DNA from: Talinum fruticosum
Taxonomy: Eukaryota > Streptophyta > Magnoliopsida > Caryophyllales > Talinaceae
Direction of reading: 5' to 3'
NCBI GenBank assembly: GCA_021018815.1
Contig: JAITYX010000053.1
Span: 434,001-498,000, forward strand
Length of the DNA: 64,000 nt
Shown here: piece by piece, positions 12,712-24,611 of the stretch
How the letters are laid out: each line of letters begins with the position of its first letter
Numbering within the stretch: the stretch's first letter is position 1
Made by a program: the position numbers and the translations under genes
The notes under the pieces: generated by a model
What the model was told of the DNA's origin: nothing
Database searches by the model: none
Seen by the model: only the letters and a program-made list of their open reading frames with translations

Positions 12712-12955
12712 TGAACTGTAAATGTGATCTGTAAATTGTAATGATGATCAGTAAGCTGTAATGATGGATCGTAAATCGTAATCGTGAACTATAAACCGTA
12801 ATTGTGAATCTGTAATCGTGATCGTAAACTTTAATCGTGAATCGTAATCGTGAATCGTGAATCGTAATCGTAAACTGTAATCGTGAATCATGAATCGTGA
12901 TTGTAAATCATAATCGTGATAAATCTCCCGTAAATTGTGAACTGTGGATCGTGAA
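12712..12955 (+). repeat. Degenerate AATCGTGA minisatellite
   Basis: Irregular repetition of AATCGTGA and GTAATCGTGAAT-like units inside the solo LTR. No coding meaning. Confidence 0.8.
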
Positions 12956-13560
12956 GTGGGTCCAAATTATTTGTGTTATTAGAACAGTAATCTCGGTTAT
13001 AAAGATGAACATTTTGAAAAAGGTACAAGCAATAACGTACCTCAACGTGCCAAACACTTTAATGACTCGATTGTTTACGCAACACAATTTCAATTTGATT
13101 TCGTTTCCAAAACGAATCTACTTTTGTAGGTTACTAGTCCTTAACCATATTTATAAGCATTTACGATCACCAAACTTTTACTTTTCGCGTACCTATCCAT
13201 ATTGTTTCCTTTTGATCTCAATATTCATACATTTCCCGAAATAAGCTATTGACGATATAGTTTGAATTTGTGTATAACGACTGATGAGTTTAATTCCCCA
13301 TTCTTGTAATAAAACTCTCAAGTTTGATCTTTTGCTTCTATCACCTTTAGTCCGTGCTTAATGTAGCCTAACCTTAATTATACCACTCATTTCATCTAAT
13401 ATGCCCGGATGTCCTCTTATCTCGTAAACCAGTTATACTTCCTACTTAAGGTGTCGGTTTGATTTTTCAAATTTTTTAGAAATTTTGGCGAGTTCCGTTT
13501 GAAATATGGACTAACCATTAGGCTAAAAGCCTTAAAAACCTGCATAAAATCCACAATAAA

Positions 13561-13613
13561 ACTCAACGAGCCACACGCTCGGAGTACACAACTCAACGGT
13601 CACACTCCGGAGT
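13561..13613. repeat. Paired ACTC/GAGT hairpin module
   Basis: Unit one (13561-13585) has arms ACTC and CGAGC against GCTCG and GAGT around a CACAC loop. Unit two (13591-13613) keeps ACTC/GAGT and has CGG against CCG instead. The inner arms differ between units while pairing is retained. Confidence 0.65.
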
Positions 13614-14473
13614 ATATTTACAACCACAAAAACCAAGTTTCACACCGAGTATATAAACCAAGTTACAATCTCGTCAAGATTCTCATTTTCTTGTGCTCAT
13701 GAACTTTTCGATTTTTGATCACGACATATATATATATAGCTAAGGCTCCGGTTAAGCAATTTAATTGTAGAAATCCCGATTATCGGGAAATGGCTCCGTA
13801 CGATTAATTCCTTTATGAGTACTACCAATAATCGATAATGATTTAGCGCGTCGTAGACAAGATAGTGAAACTCATTAATATTTCAACATGTTATCATTTA
13901 AATATTTTGAAAAGCGTAGACGATGAACGTGCACTGAGGTGTTGTTCGTTTTTATTTAAATATCGTTTTCGTACTTTTCTTCGAACATGTCGTTTCCGTC
14001 GCTTTTCTCAAAATGGGTTAGAGGTGAAGTTGAGTGGTAGTGGTTCACTCGGTGGAGATTTGATGTCCGGGCGGCGATGACGGACGTTGGTCGACGGCGT
14101 CGGACGCCGGTCGACGGCCGAGGAACGACGGCGAGCTAGCGGGTGGCACGACCCGGCAGCAGCAGGGGCGGTTTTGCCCTTGCTGGCGCGAGACGGGGAG
14201 GAGGGAGAAGAAAATTGGTGCGGAAGCGAGCAAGGCGAGGCAGCGGCCGGGTACGCCGGCGGTGGCTTGTTGGCAGCGGAAGGGGCTGATGATGGCTAGG
14301 CTGGCTGTGGCGGAATCGGCGGCAGTGAGGGGGTGAGGAAAGAGAGGTGAGAGAGGGATGGAAATGAATGATGTAGCTGTGTTTTCAAACCCCTCCTCCT
14401 TTCACCGATATCTCGAGCCTTCCACCATCTTCTTCCCTTTTGTTTTATAAACTTTATTTGTTTTATAATAATT

Positions 14474-14482
<9 letters not shown>

Positions 14483-14536
<54 letters not shown>
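14483..14536. repeat. (AT)n microsatellite
   Basis: More than 50 bp of AT dinucleotides inside the solo LTR. It encodes a spurious Ile-Tyr repeat frame. Confidence 0.95.
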
Positions 14537-14540
<4 letters not shown>

Positions 14541-14801
14541 ACCGTTTTATTTTATTTCTTTTTACTTATGAATTTAATTTATTCAAATTCGGAATGAAAT
14601 TATTCGAACGTATAACATTTCATAGTACAAACGTAAATTTGTACGAATTACCCATTATTATTTGCGATTATCAAATTTGTTCGCATCTTTTATTTCAATT
14701 TCATATTGTGCACATCTAACTCGCTCTTAAACAATATTAAGACGATAAAATGCAAATTTAAAATAATTAATTACGATTAAGTTTCGGGATGTTACAATCA
14801 C

Positions 14802-16879
14802 TAATATTGAAAATGATAGATTTAACTTGAAAATAATAAAAAAAAGTCTTCATTGTGTCGTTTTTATGTTTCCTATGATCGTTTATTATGTTTCCTATGT
14901 ATTAATAATGAATGCCCCATTTTTCTAGATTAATTTTTTACATTATTGGTTGCAATATATATGTTTGTAATTTTTATAAACAACAATAAGAAAAATAAAC
15001 CATATATAATTTCTATGGATAAGCATTATAAGATATGAAAAAGTAAAGCGTTTGACAACTTGTTTAGGACGGATAAAATAATGTAGAAAGTAATAAGGTT
15101 AGTTACAAGTTACTACCATGATATTTTTTTGGCAATAAGGTCAGTTATGAGTTACGACCATGATGTGATCAAATAAAACAATATATCAACCATCAAACAA
15201 CTAAGTGAGATAATTTGTAAGGTATAAATTTGTTGACCCTTGTAAAAACTTCAAATTTAGCCTCTTTGCGGGAAATAAAAGTCAGCTTCATTTTTTTCAT
15301 TTTTTTTTTGGTTCTTCCGCACTTATAATTGGGATCAAGTTCAATACTCCACTCTTTTTCTTTTTTTTTTTTTTTTGAAAGGAAAGCAGGAAGTTAAATA
15401 CACCTCAAAGTCTTATATAAGATGATTTTGTTTGTCAAAGCAGTCGGTTTCCAGTTAGTGGCTCGGTGACCACGGACTCTAATTCCTTCCTACCCCGCCA
15501 TCGAGGTTTGATTATGAGGAGGATTAGTCTATAGGCTTTGACATTACCCTTGACCTCGTCAACCCATTGGACTGTCCCGAGATAGGGAGCCCAATTGGTG
15601 GACCCACTCACCCATAAAAAATTTTGTTTAAAAATATTGTAAGACACACATACTCAACATGACTTTTAATAATTATCAAAATAATCAATTGCTTAATTTT
15701 AGAAATTAAAAAATTTGATAAAAATTACATCTAAATAGTCATCTCTTTTGTTTACAATTTATTCAAATATTTTACATTAGTATGACTAAATATTTTAAGT
15801 AATTGTCACAAAAAAAATTTGAGTAATTCACGAACCATGATGTAAGAATTACAATGTTAACCTAATAACTTGACCACATAACGAGGTTCAGGATTTCTGT
15901 TTTAGGCTTTAATTGATGCGACTCAAAACTATATTCTACCAACCTGGTTGACTCGAAAAGTAATTCGTGCAAAAACACAGACAAACTCAGCTTCAATGTA
16001 ATCCTGTTGGTCTCACGTCACAATCAATTATATTCGTGATTTTCAGTTGGGCCCTGGTATTTTTTTATAAACAGAAAAATTGATTTGGGTTTGAAAATTA
16101 ATTTTGTCTTTGACCCCTTCAATTTTTTCTTTTAGTTGGAGAGGTTTTAAATTAATCTACCGACAGATAGCAAATAGAAGGCTATTAACACACCACATTC
16201 TCAAATTTTCCTAGAAATATTATCTATCTTTGAATTAATTAATTTAATTCATGAAATAAGTCGGATTTTTGGCATGTTTATTCTCATAATTTTGCAATTA
16301 TACAAGTTCCTTTTGTCGGGTAGTAGGACCGTTGGCTTTATGTGGGCTATAATAATGTTGAAATTATGCATAATTAAAGAAGTTCCATGGCGCAAATTGC
16401 TTAAATGCAAATCACTAAAAGTGGCAAAAAAACTCGATGTGATAATGACACTGTCTTATCTTCATGCCCTAGTTTTCCGCCATGGATGATGGAGTCGCAC
16501 CAACCTCATTAATTGAATGTTTGCTCTTTTGTTTCTCTCCTTCTGCTGGGAAAAAGCCACAAGATAGAAGTGATGGGTAGAGAACTAGTTTTTGGCCAAG
16601 TGAATTAGATAGACGGAAAATTAATCACCATATTCAGAATTTCTAACTGTTATGGTGATTGCATTGAGGGAGGGAATGGAGTTGGCTATTACATTGTAAA
16701 TTATAAATTTTCATTTAGCATATAGTGTAAAGGCTTAGATATGTTCCGAGAGAAGATTAAAGATGTTTCTCATCCTCATTATCTTTTCAATCTTGCTACT
16801 TCTCTAGAACCCAGGTTCTCATAGAGAGGTCTTTAATATATGATATATAGGGTAAATATGTAATTTTGTTGTATATAAT
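14802..16879. other. Intergenic region, no supported gene
   Basis: AT-rich DNA with poly-T runs near 15300 and 15360 and a short imperfect direct repeat (15091-15123 and 15133-15165, core CAATAAGGTNAGTTA). A minus-strand frame at 15435-15647 and a plus-strand frame at 16274-16489 have no domain I recognise. They are too short and isolated to call. Confidence 0.5.
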
Positions 16880-17820
16880 TTACTCGTATATATGAGTCCA
16901 AACACCCATGTCTCTTGCCGACACTCTAGGGTTTCCACCCCCGGGGTTTTTCTTGGTTTTCTTGCTTGACACGTCTCTTCTTAGCCGCCTATCACCACTT
17001 CTTCTCGGTTTCCATGGCTTCCACTCGTTTGCCCTCGACAAACCTTGCGCCGCCAATTCCCGATCAGCCGCCGCTAGGCTAACCACGACGTCTCTCATGG
17101 TGTCTCTCCCGGAGATCACTGTTATCTCTCTCTTGGTAGCTGCCCTCCCTAGCTCCTCAATTTTCATCCTCAACGAAACGACCTTTTTCATAACGCCTAT
17201 ACCGACCATCCCACTTCCCTTTTCGAGTTCTCTACTTGGGTCGGTTGCACCTAGCCCTTTCTCCTGGGGTCCTTTCTCCGGGCTTTTCAAAACCATCGCC
17301 CCTATTCCTAGCTCGACCTTCAACAACTTTAACCCTCTCTCGATCAATACTGGGTGCCCCAACTAGGAACCGGCGTTAACTCTTCGGTGGGATTCCGTCA
17401 CTTCCACCGACTATTTGGACTATCAACATCACCACCTACGTGACTACGACCCTAGTTACTATTGTCGATTTTTGGTCCTAGCGTACACAATTCACTTCCT
17501 TTATCGTGATGCATCAACTTCATGGCACGCTCGATGGTTCCATTCCCGAAACCGCTGCCTCTGTTCCTAGCTCGGCCTTATACGGTTCTACCCCTCTCTT
17601 TAATCAATACTGGGCATCGCAGATTGGCAACCGACACCGAGTCTTTAGGCGGGATTCCTTCGCTTCCACCGACTATTTGGACTATCAACGTCACCAACTA
17701 CGTGACTACGACCCTAGTTACTGTCGACAATTTTTAGTCCTGGCATATGCAATTCACTTCCTTTGTGGTAATGCATCAACTTAATGGCATGCTCAATGGT
17801 TCCATTCCACGACCTCCGTC
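16880..17820 (+). other. Leader or N-terminal part of a degenerate Ty1-copia element, with tandem duplication
   Basis: Both strands are open across about 16880-17366 (152 codons plus, 160 codons minus). Neither product has a domain I recognise, and the C-rich composition may simply lack stops. From 17289 a segment is duplicated head to tail with a period of about 260 bp (17289-17548 and 17549-17809). The copies share blocks such as GACTATTTGGACTATCAAC and CGACCCTAGTTACT but differ by substitutions and small indels. Position just upstream of copia gag sequence suggests it belongs to that element, which is an inference. Confidence 0.4.
17549..17809 (+). repeat. Second copy of a 260 bp tandem duplication
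   Basis: Homologous to 17289-17548. Divergence between copies shows the duplication is not recent. Confidence 0.75.
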
Positions 17821-19315
17821 TCATCTCCGTCTTGTCAATGGTACCTCGTTTGATGATTATGATGCCTTTGTCGCGAACTTTTCTATGTTGCCCGGGAGTA
17901 CCTCATTTGATGACTTACGTTCCAAGCTCCTTTTTATGAACAAACACTACAGGTGAGATAGTCAACCTACCTCACATCCTGTATTCATCCACACTATAGG
18001 TGACAACTACTCTTTGTGTGGGAATGCTAAAATTGGTTTGGGTTCTAAAGGTAATACTAGCAATACCTATAAGGGTAATCGCAACTATCGCGACATATGT
18101 TGTGGTTGTAGTAATGCAATAATAGAGGAAATAATCAGCAAATCTCATAGGCATTGTTTTATATGATTAGGGCATGTTCGAACTTACATACAAAATACAC
18201 ATAAACAGAAACATAAACAAAAACAAACGAAACGAACATAAATGAACATAAACTAACAGAAATGAGTTGTTTAATAAGAAACTAACAGAAATGGTGTGGT
18301 AGACGTAAACATTGTCATGTTTCGAAATGATTTATACTTTTTTGATTGATGCCTCCATGCCCGATTATTTTTAGATAGATGTTTCCCACGCAGCCATTTA
18401 TACCATTAACGAGCTTTCTACACTTGTTTTACATAACCAAAAACCTTTTGAGGTTTTCTTTCGAAAAGTGCCTGATTTTTCTTTTTAGAAATCCTTTAGG
18501 TGTTCTCATTTTCCTAATTTTATGGCCTGTTTAGAAAATGAATTACAACCTCATTTTGTCTCTTATGTCTTTCTTAGTTATGTTGCTTATTACAAAGGAT
18601 ACCAATGTTTAGATGTAGTTTTAGGATGTGTTTTTGTCGGTTAAAATATTCGTTTTTATGAAAATAACCGCCTCTTTTCGGACTTGATCAACAAAGCTTC
18701 CCACATGACTCATCCTTATGTCTTTAATCTCAAGAGAATTATGCATCTCACTTCTCCGAGCTCCTTTGTGTCCGAATTAATGTTACCCACTTCCTCCGGG
18801 TTGCCATCCAATTGTCTTGTGTCTAGCCCGTGGTGTTGCCCAACCCATCTAATACCGACGGCAACTCATTCCCATAGTTGGTGTTGTTGCCTCATGGCTC
18901 CTTTTTCCTAAGTGGTCCACTCTCCTCGGTTTTGATGCCTTAACTTCCGCCTCCTAGTCCTACTACGTCTTCTCCACCCCGTTTATCACCGAATTCTATC
19001 CCTCGGGCTCCTATGTCACCTTCCTCTTCCTTGGTTCGTTGTTCTCGTGTCCGTATCTTCCCTATAACTATCCTTTTAGGTTTGTCCAATTTCATTCCAT
19101 ACGGACTAGGTTTAAGTCAGTACTTGTTGGCCCAAAAATGCTTTATCCCTATCCGCGTCTATTACTAAAGTTGAACATAGTTCCTTTGCTAAGGCTTCTA
19201 AACATTCCGAGTGGGTTGATGCAACGACCGAGGAGTATAATGCTCTTCTTGCTAAATATATGTGGGATTTGGTACCTTCTACACCTAATCAAAACCTTGT
19301 TGGTAGTAAATGGGT
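17820..19315 (+). pseudogene. Degenerate Ty1-copia polyprotein (gag, integrase and RT fragments)
   Basis: Gag-like residues SFDDLRSKLLFMNKHYR (about 17904-17954) match the FDDL...LL motif of copia gag. A decayed zinc-knuckle-like HCF...LGHV stretch follows at about 18148. Protease and the integrase core are missing: an A-rich segment (18180-18300) is followed directly by integrase C-terminal features, including AIYTINELSTLVLHNQKPFE (near 18392) and CLDVVLGCVFVG (near 18609). From about 19160 the start of reverse transcriptase is seen, with SEWVDATTEEYNALL, then WDLVPSTPNQNLVGSKW. The frame is cut at the Lys-Trp-Val motif by the Athila element, and TGGGTTTATAAG resumes at 41912. Stops and frameshifts are frequent, so it is non-functional. 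Confidence 0.75.
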
Positions 19316-20697
19316 TGATAAACCGGAATTTTACGTTCTTTTCCGCTCTTTTATTGGCTAACTTCGACACTTCAAAGGCCTTCTCACCTAAATTTTCATT
19401 TGATTTCGCTTACTTTCTTTATTTATGATTTAGGTGTGCGAATTTCTATGTTTTGAGGTAATCCTGCCTTTTATGATGAAGAATACATCTTTCAAAGTGC
19501 TAAGGAAAAGAGCGGGAAGTCATAGAAGGTTAGAGAACGAAGAAAGAGAACAAGCCAAGTCGAGTATGGGCTATAGCACTCGGCCGTGCTGAAGGAAAGA
19601 AGGAAAAGATGACCTAGCAAAGGTCGTGGCTGAGCGTAAGAGGTCAGCACAGGCAATGCCGAGTCAGCACGAGCCATGCTAGGAATTCGGAAATTAACCT
19701 AAGGCGCCGTGAGCTTGCACGGGTTAAGCACGATTTCGGCACGAGCCATGCTAGGAATTTGGGATTTAGTTGAAGAAGTCGTGAGCTTGCACGGGGTTAA
19801 GCACGGTTTCGCATCGCTAGTGCCAATCGGAAATTTTCGTTTTCGCCTATTTTATTCCGAAACCGGGATTTTCTCGAGACTTTTTATGCTGCGTTTTTAG
19901 GCTAGTTTCTCTCTACTTTTGAGCACTCATTTCCATTGTTAAGAGATCAAAGCTTAGAGTTAATTTCATTTAATCGCAAGCTAATTCAAGTTTACTGGTA
20001 TTATTATTCTTCTCTCTACTTTTATCTTGCATTCCTTTTGGTGTTCATTCTTCAATCTGCTGTCAAATGCCATGAATATGTGTGGCTAAATTTCCAACTT
20101 AGGTTGGGGATTTGCTACTAATATGCTACTTTAATTGTAATTCATGTTTTGATGCTAATTAGCAATTGCTTGATGAATTTCCGACTTGTTGATACTTATT
20201 GAATAGGTGTGAGGTTCGAGAGAATCCTACCTTTATTGTTTTTGGGAATTGAGTAGACTTCGAGAGAAGAGGCTTAGTTGTACTTCAATTTGTTGGATGA
20301 TTACAATTTAAATATGAGAATAATTTAGGTCGTTATTAAGGGAAGAGTCGATAATCATGTAATTCTTTGGTTTTAATTATGTGAGAACAACAGTTAATTC
20401 AATTGAGTTAGCTTAATGACCTTCAAGAGAAGGCTTAGGTGGTTTGAACTGCATTGATTCCCTAATTTATCTCAGTTGTGAATAGTGTAGAAGCATGTAA
20501 TTAAGATTGTTGGCATGTTAGCTTGGTAAATCCTCGCCTAAGGTTTCCTTCATCCGATTTCATTTCATTTTATAGTGTTTGCGTTACCAACCAATCTAGA
20601 TTGTTCCTTTGCTTAGTTCATAAGGACATTGACCTTAGACTTGTATGAGACCTAACTCTCCGAGACCGACAACCGTACTCTCTATAGTACAACAACA
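19316..20697 (+). repeat. Athila 5' LTR
   Basis: 1382 bp, homologous throughout to 40519-41911. It contains two imperfect copies of a roughly 75 bp unit with CACGAGCCATGCTAGGAATT and TGAGCTTGCACGG (about 19667-19815). The 3' end CTATAGTACAACAACA matches that of the partner. Small frames within it (19492-19677 minus, 19709-19900 plus) are LTR sequence. Confidence 0.93.
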
Positions 20698-20700
20698 AAA

Positions 20701-20720
20701 TGGCTCCGTTGCTTGGGAGC
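20701..20720 (+). promoter_or_regulatory. Athila primer-binding site
   Basis: TGGCTCCGTTGCTTGGGAGC begins three bases after the 5' LTR. It resembles the 3' end complement of tRNA-Asp (TGGCGCCGTTGCCGGGGA) used by Athila elements, with a few substitutions. Confidence 0.8.
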
Positions 20721-20952
20721 TAGCGACACTCTTTAGTTTAAGTAACGTGACACTTTTGAATTGAGTTTTTTTTTTTTTATTCTTCCTTTTTGCTTTTATC
20801 TTTCCTTGAGCCTACTTACGCTTGGTATAGTTTCTTGAGTGTATGCTTAGGAGGAATCATAGAGATGAAGAATTAGCACCTCTTGATTCCGAAATTGAAG
20901 CAACTGTCGGCGCATAAGTGGTGCAGCTCGTAGGCGAAGGAAGAAGTAAAAT

Positions 20953-22384
20953 ATGGCTGAAAATCCACCCCCACCTCCACCTCGTACCCTTCAATCCTAC
21001 TCAGCTCCTACAATGGGTACGGGAGGTTCCGCCATTGTGTTGCCCGTCGTACCGGAGGGAACCAATTTTAATTTCAAGCCCGGTTTCATAAACCTCATTG
21101 AGCGGAGTCAATTCGGAGGGTCACTTGTGGAGAACCCCATCAAGCACATCAATTCATTTCTTGAGCGCTGTGGCATGATCAAGATGGCGGGAGTAAATGA
21201 CGAGTACATCAGATTGAAGTTCTTTCCTTTTTCCCTCACCGATAAGGCAAAGAACCGGCTCGAAAATTGTGCTCTCAACTCTTTCCACACTTGGGCTAAG
21301 TTGAACCTTGCCTTCCTCAATCGATTCTTTCCACCAGGCAATGCCTCCAAGTTAAGGCTTGATATAATCCAGTTTAAGCAACATCCCGGAGATTCTTTGT
21401 TTGAAGCTTGGGAGTGGTTCAAAGGGATGCAGCGAGAGTGCCCTCATCATGGTATTCAACCATGGATGCTCACTCAAATTTTTTATGAGGGGCTTTCGGA
21501 CTCGGTGCGACTATCTCGTAGACAATACCTCGGGGGTACATTCATGAAGAAGACAACAGAGGAAGCTGATGCTCTGTTAGAAGAGATGGCTTCCAATGCC
21601 TATAATTGGGGTATTGGAAGAGATGATCGAGAGCGTGTAAAGCATAACGAGGATGTAGTGGCTCTTTTGGCCAACAAGGTAGAAGCTCTCACATTGCAAA
21701 TGGAGAAATTTGTGGTAAACCCTTTAATTGGCACTCCTCTTCTTCCCCGCTCAAGAGATGGGATATTCTTGTGAAGCATGTGGCGGTCCTCATCCCCATT
21801 TGGAGTGTTATTCTAGCTTCTCTACATCCGAGCAAGCTAATGCTCTCCACAATTTCCCTCCTAGACCACCACCATAGAACAACCCCTACTCTCATACCTA
21901 TAACCCCGGTTGGAAAAATCATCCCAATTTCTCCTATTGCAACAACAATCCCCATCCCCACCAAAATCTGTCTCAACCACCCGGTTTCCATCCACCACCA
22001 CAAAATCGGCCTCCCATTCTATACAATCCTCCTCCTCCACCTCCACAGAAATCTAACCTTGAAACTCTCATGGAAGGTTTCATCCAAGCTCAAACCAAGA
22101 CTAATGAGCAATTGTCCACTCATCAAAAGATGTTAGAGACCCAAATTGCACAAATTGCTCAACAAGTCAACCACCTTACCCAATCCCAAGGGAAGTTGCC
22201 AGCACAACCCGAGCCAAATCCTAAGGGGCACATCAATGCCATTATCTTGAGGAGCGGGAAGGAGTTAGAGGGCCCTAAGGTAAGTCAAACGGGGAGGGAG
22301 AAGGAGAGTAAGGATGCGCATGATGTTGTGAAGGAAGGTGCTATTGAGGATGGTGCTAAGGAGAGTAAAAAGTGCCAATTCTGA
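20953..22384 (+). pseudogene. Athila gag polyprotein
   Basis: An open frame of 273 codons (20953-21774) carries the retrotransposon gag domain, with KFFPFSLTDKAKNRL (about residues 88-102), FLNRFFPPGNASKLR and GDSLFEAWEWFKGMQRECPHHG. A one-base frameshift near 21760 moves the reading into another frame, where the zinc knuckle CEACGGPHPHLECY (CX2CX4HX4C, 21770-21811) and a proline/asparagine-rich stretch typical of Athila follow. A further frame (22070-22384) continues with a glutamine-rich coiled-coil-like segment (TNEQLSTHQKMLETQIAQIA). Gag would package element RNA into particles. The frameshift and a stop make this copy non-functional unless it is an assembly error. The ATG at 20953 is the first in frame before the domain. 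Confidence 0.88.
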
Positions 22385-23035
22385 TTGAGAGTTCATCCAT
22401 GCCACCACCTAAACCTTACAAGCCTCCCATTCCATTTCCACAACGGCTTGTGAAAGCTAAGGAGGAAAAGAAATTTTCTAGGTTTTTGGAGATGTTAAAG
22501 AAGCTGTATATCAACATCCCTTTCTTGGGAGCTATCACCAATATGCCTTCTTATGCCAAGTTTCTTAAGGAGATGCTTTCCAACAAAGGGAAATTGTTAG
22601 AGCATGCCACCATATCTCTCACGGAAGAGTGTAGCGCCATCATCCAAAATAGACTACCCCCGAAGCTTTCGATCCGGGTAGTTTTTCCATACCATGCTCT
22701 ATGGGAGATATAGCCATTAGTAGGGCCTTGTGTGATCTTGGAGCAAGTGTTAGCCTTATGCCCTACTCTATTTGCAAGCGGCTTTAAATGGGAGAGTTGA
22801 AGCCAACCACCATCTCTCTTTAGTTGGCGGATCGATCCGTCAAGTTCCCAATTGGAATTCTAGAAGATGTGCCACTCCAAGTCGGGAAATTCTTTATCCC
22901 ATATGATTTTGTAGTAATGGAAATGGCTGAGGATGCACACATTCTTATCATTTTGGGAAGGCCTTTCCTTGCCACCGCCGGAGCCCCGATAGATGTGAAG
23001 AATGGAAAACTGTCACTACATGTTGGAGAAGAGAA
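22385..23035 (+). pseudogene. Athila aspartic protease region, truncated by the copia insertion
   Basis: The catalytic motif DLGAS is at 22734-22748 (CDLGASVSLMPYSICKRL), and the ILGRPFLATAGA motif lies at about 22957-22992, as in plant Ty3-gypsy proteases. A linker frame (22372-22713) with PKPYKPPIPFPQRL precedes it, typical of Athila. An in-frame stop after CKRL and a frame change before the active site interrupt the reading. The copia element inserts at 23036, a short way beyond the protease, with target duplication GAGAA. After the nested element only a short tail with DTCCRVDVLEPIFQ (near 37570) is recognisable, resembling the post-protease linker of Athila. Confidence 0.8.
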
Positions 23036-24611
23036 TGAAGACTCGAAGACTCGGACATCTGCTCAATATCTTTCCGAGTCATGCAAAAGGAATCGGGTAT
23101 AACGATATCATTCTTATAGAGTTTTGATTCCAAGGCATTCTCCGTGTCTTAGAAACTTACTTGAGTAAAATAGTATCTTCTCTAAGTGATTCGGCCCTCA
23201 CTCATCTCTCGTTATCGCTTTTCGGTTAGCGACTCGAAAACCGGTTCTTTATTCCGAGTCCACTCTCACTCAGATTAATCGCATTTCGAATATACCAAGT
23301 ATTCCACCGTTTCTCACTCGGAATCCGACTTGTGATTATTTACTCTATTGTTTGCATAGTCGACATTCGTAGTTCTTTTCGTACTTAGTCTATATCAAGT
23401 TTTTCCCTCTCCGATATTCGTTACGTGAACTTGATTCTTTGCTTAAGACTAAGTCTTATGGAATTCCGAGCATCATGGTTTTTAGACTCGTAAAATTCCA
23501 TTTCTTTTCCGACTCGGATAATCTGTTGGTTAATTATCATGATTATTTTATTATCTCGTGTCTAACCTTGGACCAAAGTATTTTATACTTTGAAAACCAA
23601 AGTTGTTTTACTTTTGTAGGTTATCCAATCGAGGATATCTTTTCAAACTACAAAAGTAGCCGGCTTCGAACGTCAAATCACCAGCGAGATATGGCTTTTC
23701 ACCTTCCCTGCTTTAGTCCCGGAAGATTGTGTCGAAGTCTGTCTTCTTCCATATCCGGAAAAATGGAACGCTAAGCCTAACGGTGGTTTCCACCTCATTT
23801 TTCAAGACACAACCGATGGTTTTGGGACTTCCAAGAGAGTTAAACCGTTGTTCAACGTTCATATTTCAACGGATACTTTCGAGTGACTCGTAAAGCTTCT
23901 ACCAACGGTCACAGAAGACTCTCGGTCAGCAGATGAAGATAATGGCTACTCTGCTTGGTTATCTATAAATAGAAGCCACTTCACAAGACTTGAAGGTTGC
24001 CGAACATATTGTCTATACACTTACTCAAAGTTATTGTATTTACTCTCAATCTTCAACTTACAACTCCCACTCGTAATTCATTACTTTCGAGTTGTAAGGT
24101 CTTGTACTTAGTTACAAACTCTTCTTCCATTCTTTGTAAGGTCCCTTGACTAAGTTGTAAAGGTTAACTCAGCTTAGTTGTCCCTAGCTGTAAGGGTTAT
24201 CTCAGCTAGGAAGTACTAGATCGGATAAGGTAACTTCGAGTCTAGGAAAATCCGTATAGAGTTGTCTAAGGGAGCAACTCGGGTTCCGTCAAGTTCACGG
24301 TATTTTGTGGACTCAAAATAGTGGATTTGACTTCGTGTCTGGATTGACATGGGCCGTGGTTTTCCGCCCAGGAGGGTTTCCATGTAAAATCTCTCGTATT
24401 CTTTTTCGAGTTCATTCTAGACTCGGACAGTCTTAGTGCTCTTGCTTCTTCCGATTCATTGCTTTCGAGTCCAATCTTTTCGACTCTATTATTAGACTCG
24501 GATTCTGTCTTTGCCTCTTTTCTGCGCAAAAGTGTGTATTTTCGGAAAGAATTTTCTATCACCCTATTCACCCCCTCTAGGGTGACTCGGACTCTCCTTG
24601 AGCAAACCTTC
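23036..24611 (+). repeat. First, divergent copia LTR
   Basis: 1576 bp from TGAAGACTCGAAG to GCAAACCTTC. It differs strongly from the other two LTRs of this element, for example around 23190-23350. TATA box TATAAATA is at 23964-23971. It abuts the next LTR without the expected ...CA/TG... junction. Confidence 0.85.

Larger units (their letters stand above)
11973..14796. mobile_element. Solo LTR, Tekay-like Ty3-gypsy relative
   Basis: Starts CGTAACGCCCC (first base changed from the usual T) and ends GGGATGTTACA, 2824 bp. A perfect 5 bp target duplication ATCAC flanks it (11968-11972 and 14797-14801). It lies in the same orientation as 55866-58901. The ACTC/GAGT hairpin pair is about 1.6 kb from the left end here, against about 0.23 kb in 55866-58901, and the CACGAATTATTTT array was not found, so it is a diverged or mosaic relative. 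A degenerate AATCGTGA repeat (12712-12955), a GC-rich block (14040-14350) and an (AT)n tract (14483-14536) lie inside. No gag or pol was seen. Confidence 0.88.

Noticed and set aside
14477..14719. Frame starting with an Ile-Tyr repeat
   Set aside because: Translation of an (AT)n microsatellite and AT-rich LTR sequence.
15435..15647. Minus-strand 70-codon frame with SGSTNWAPYLGTVQWVDEVK
   Set aside because: Reads smoothly but no family could be named and no splice or neighbour context supports a gene.
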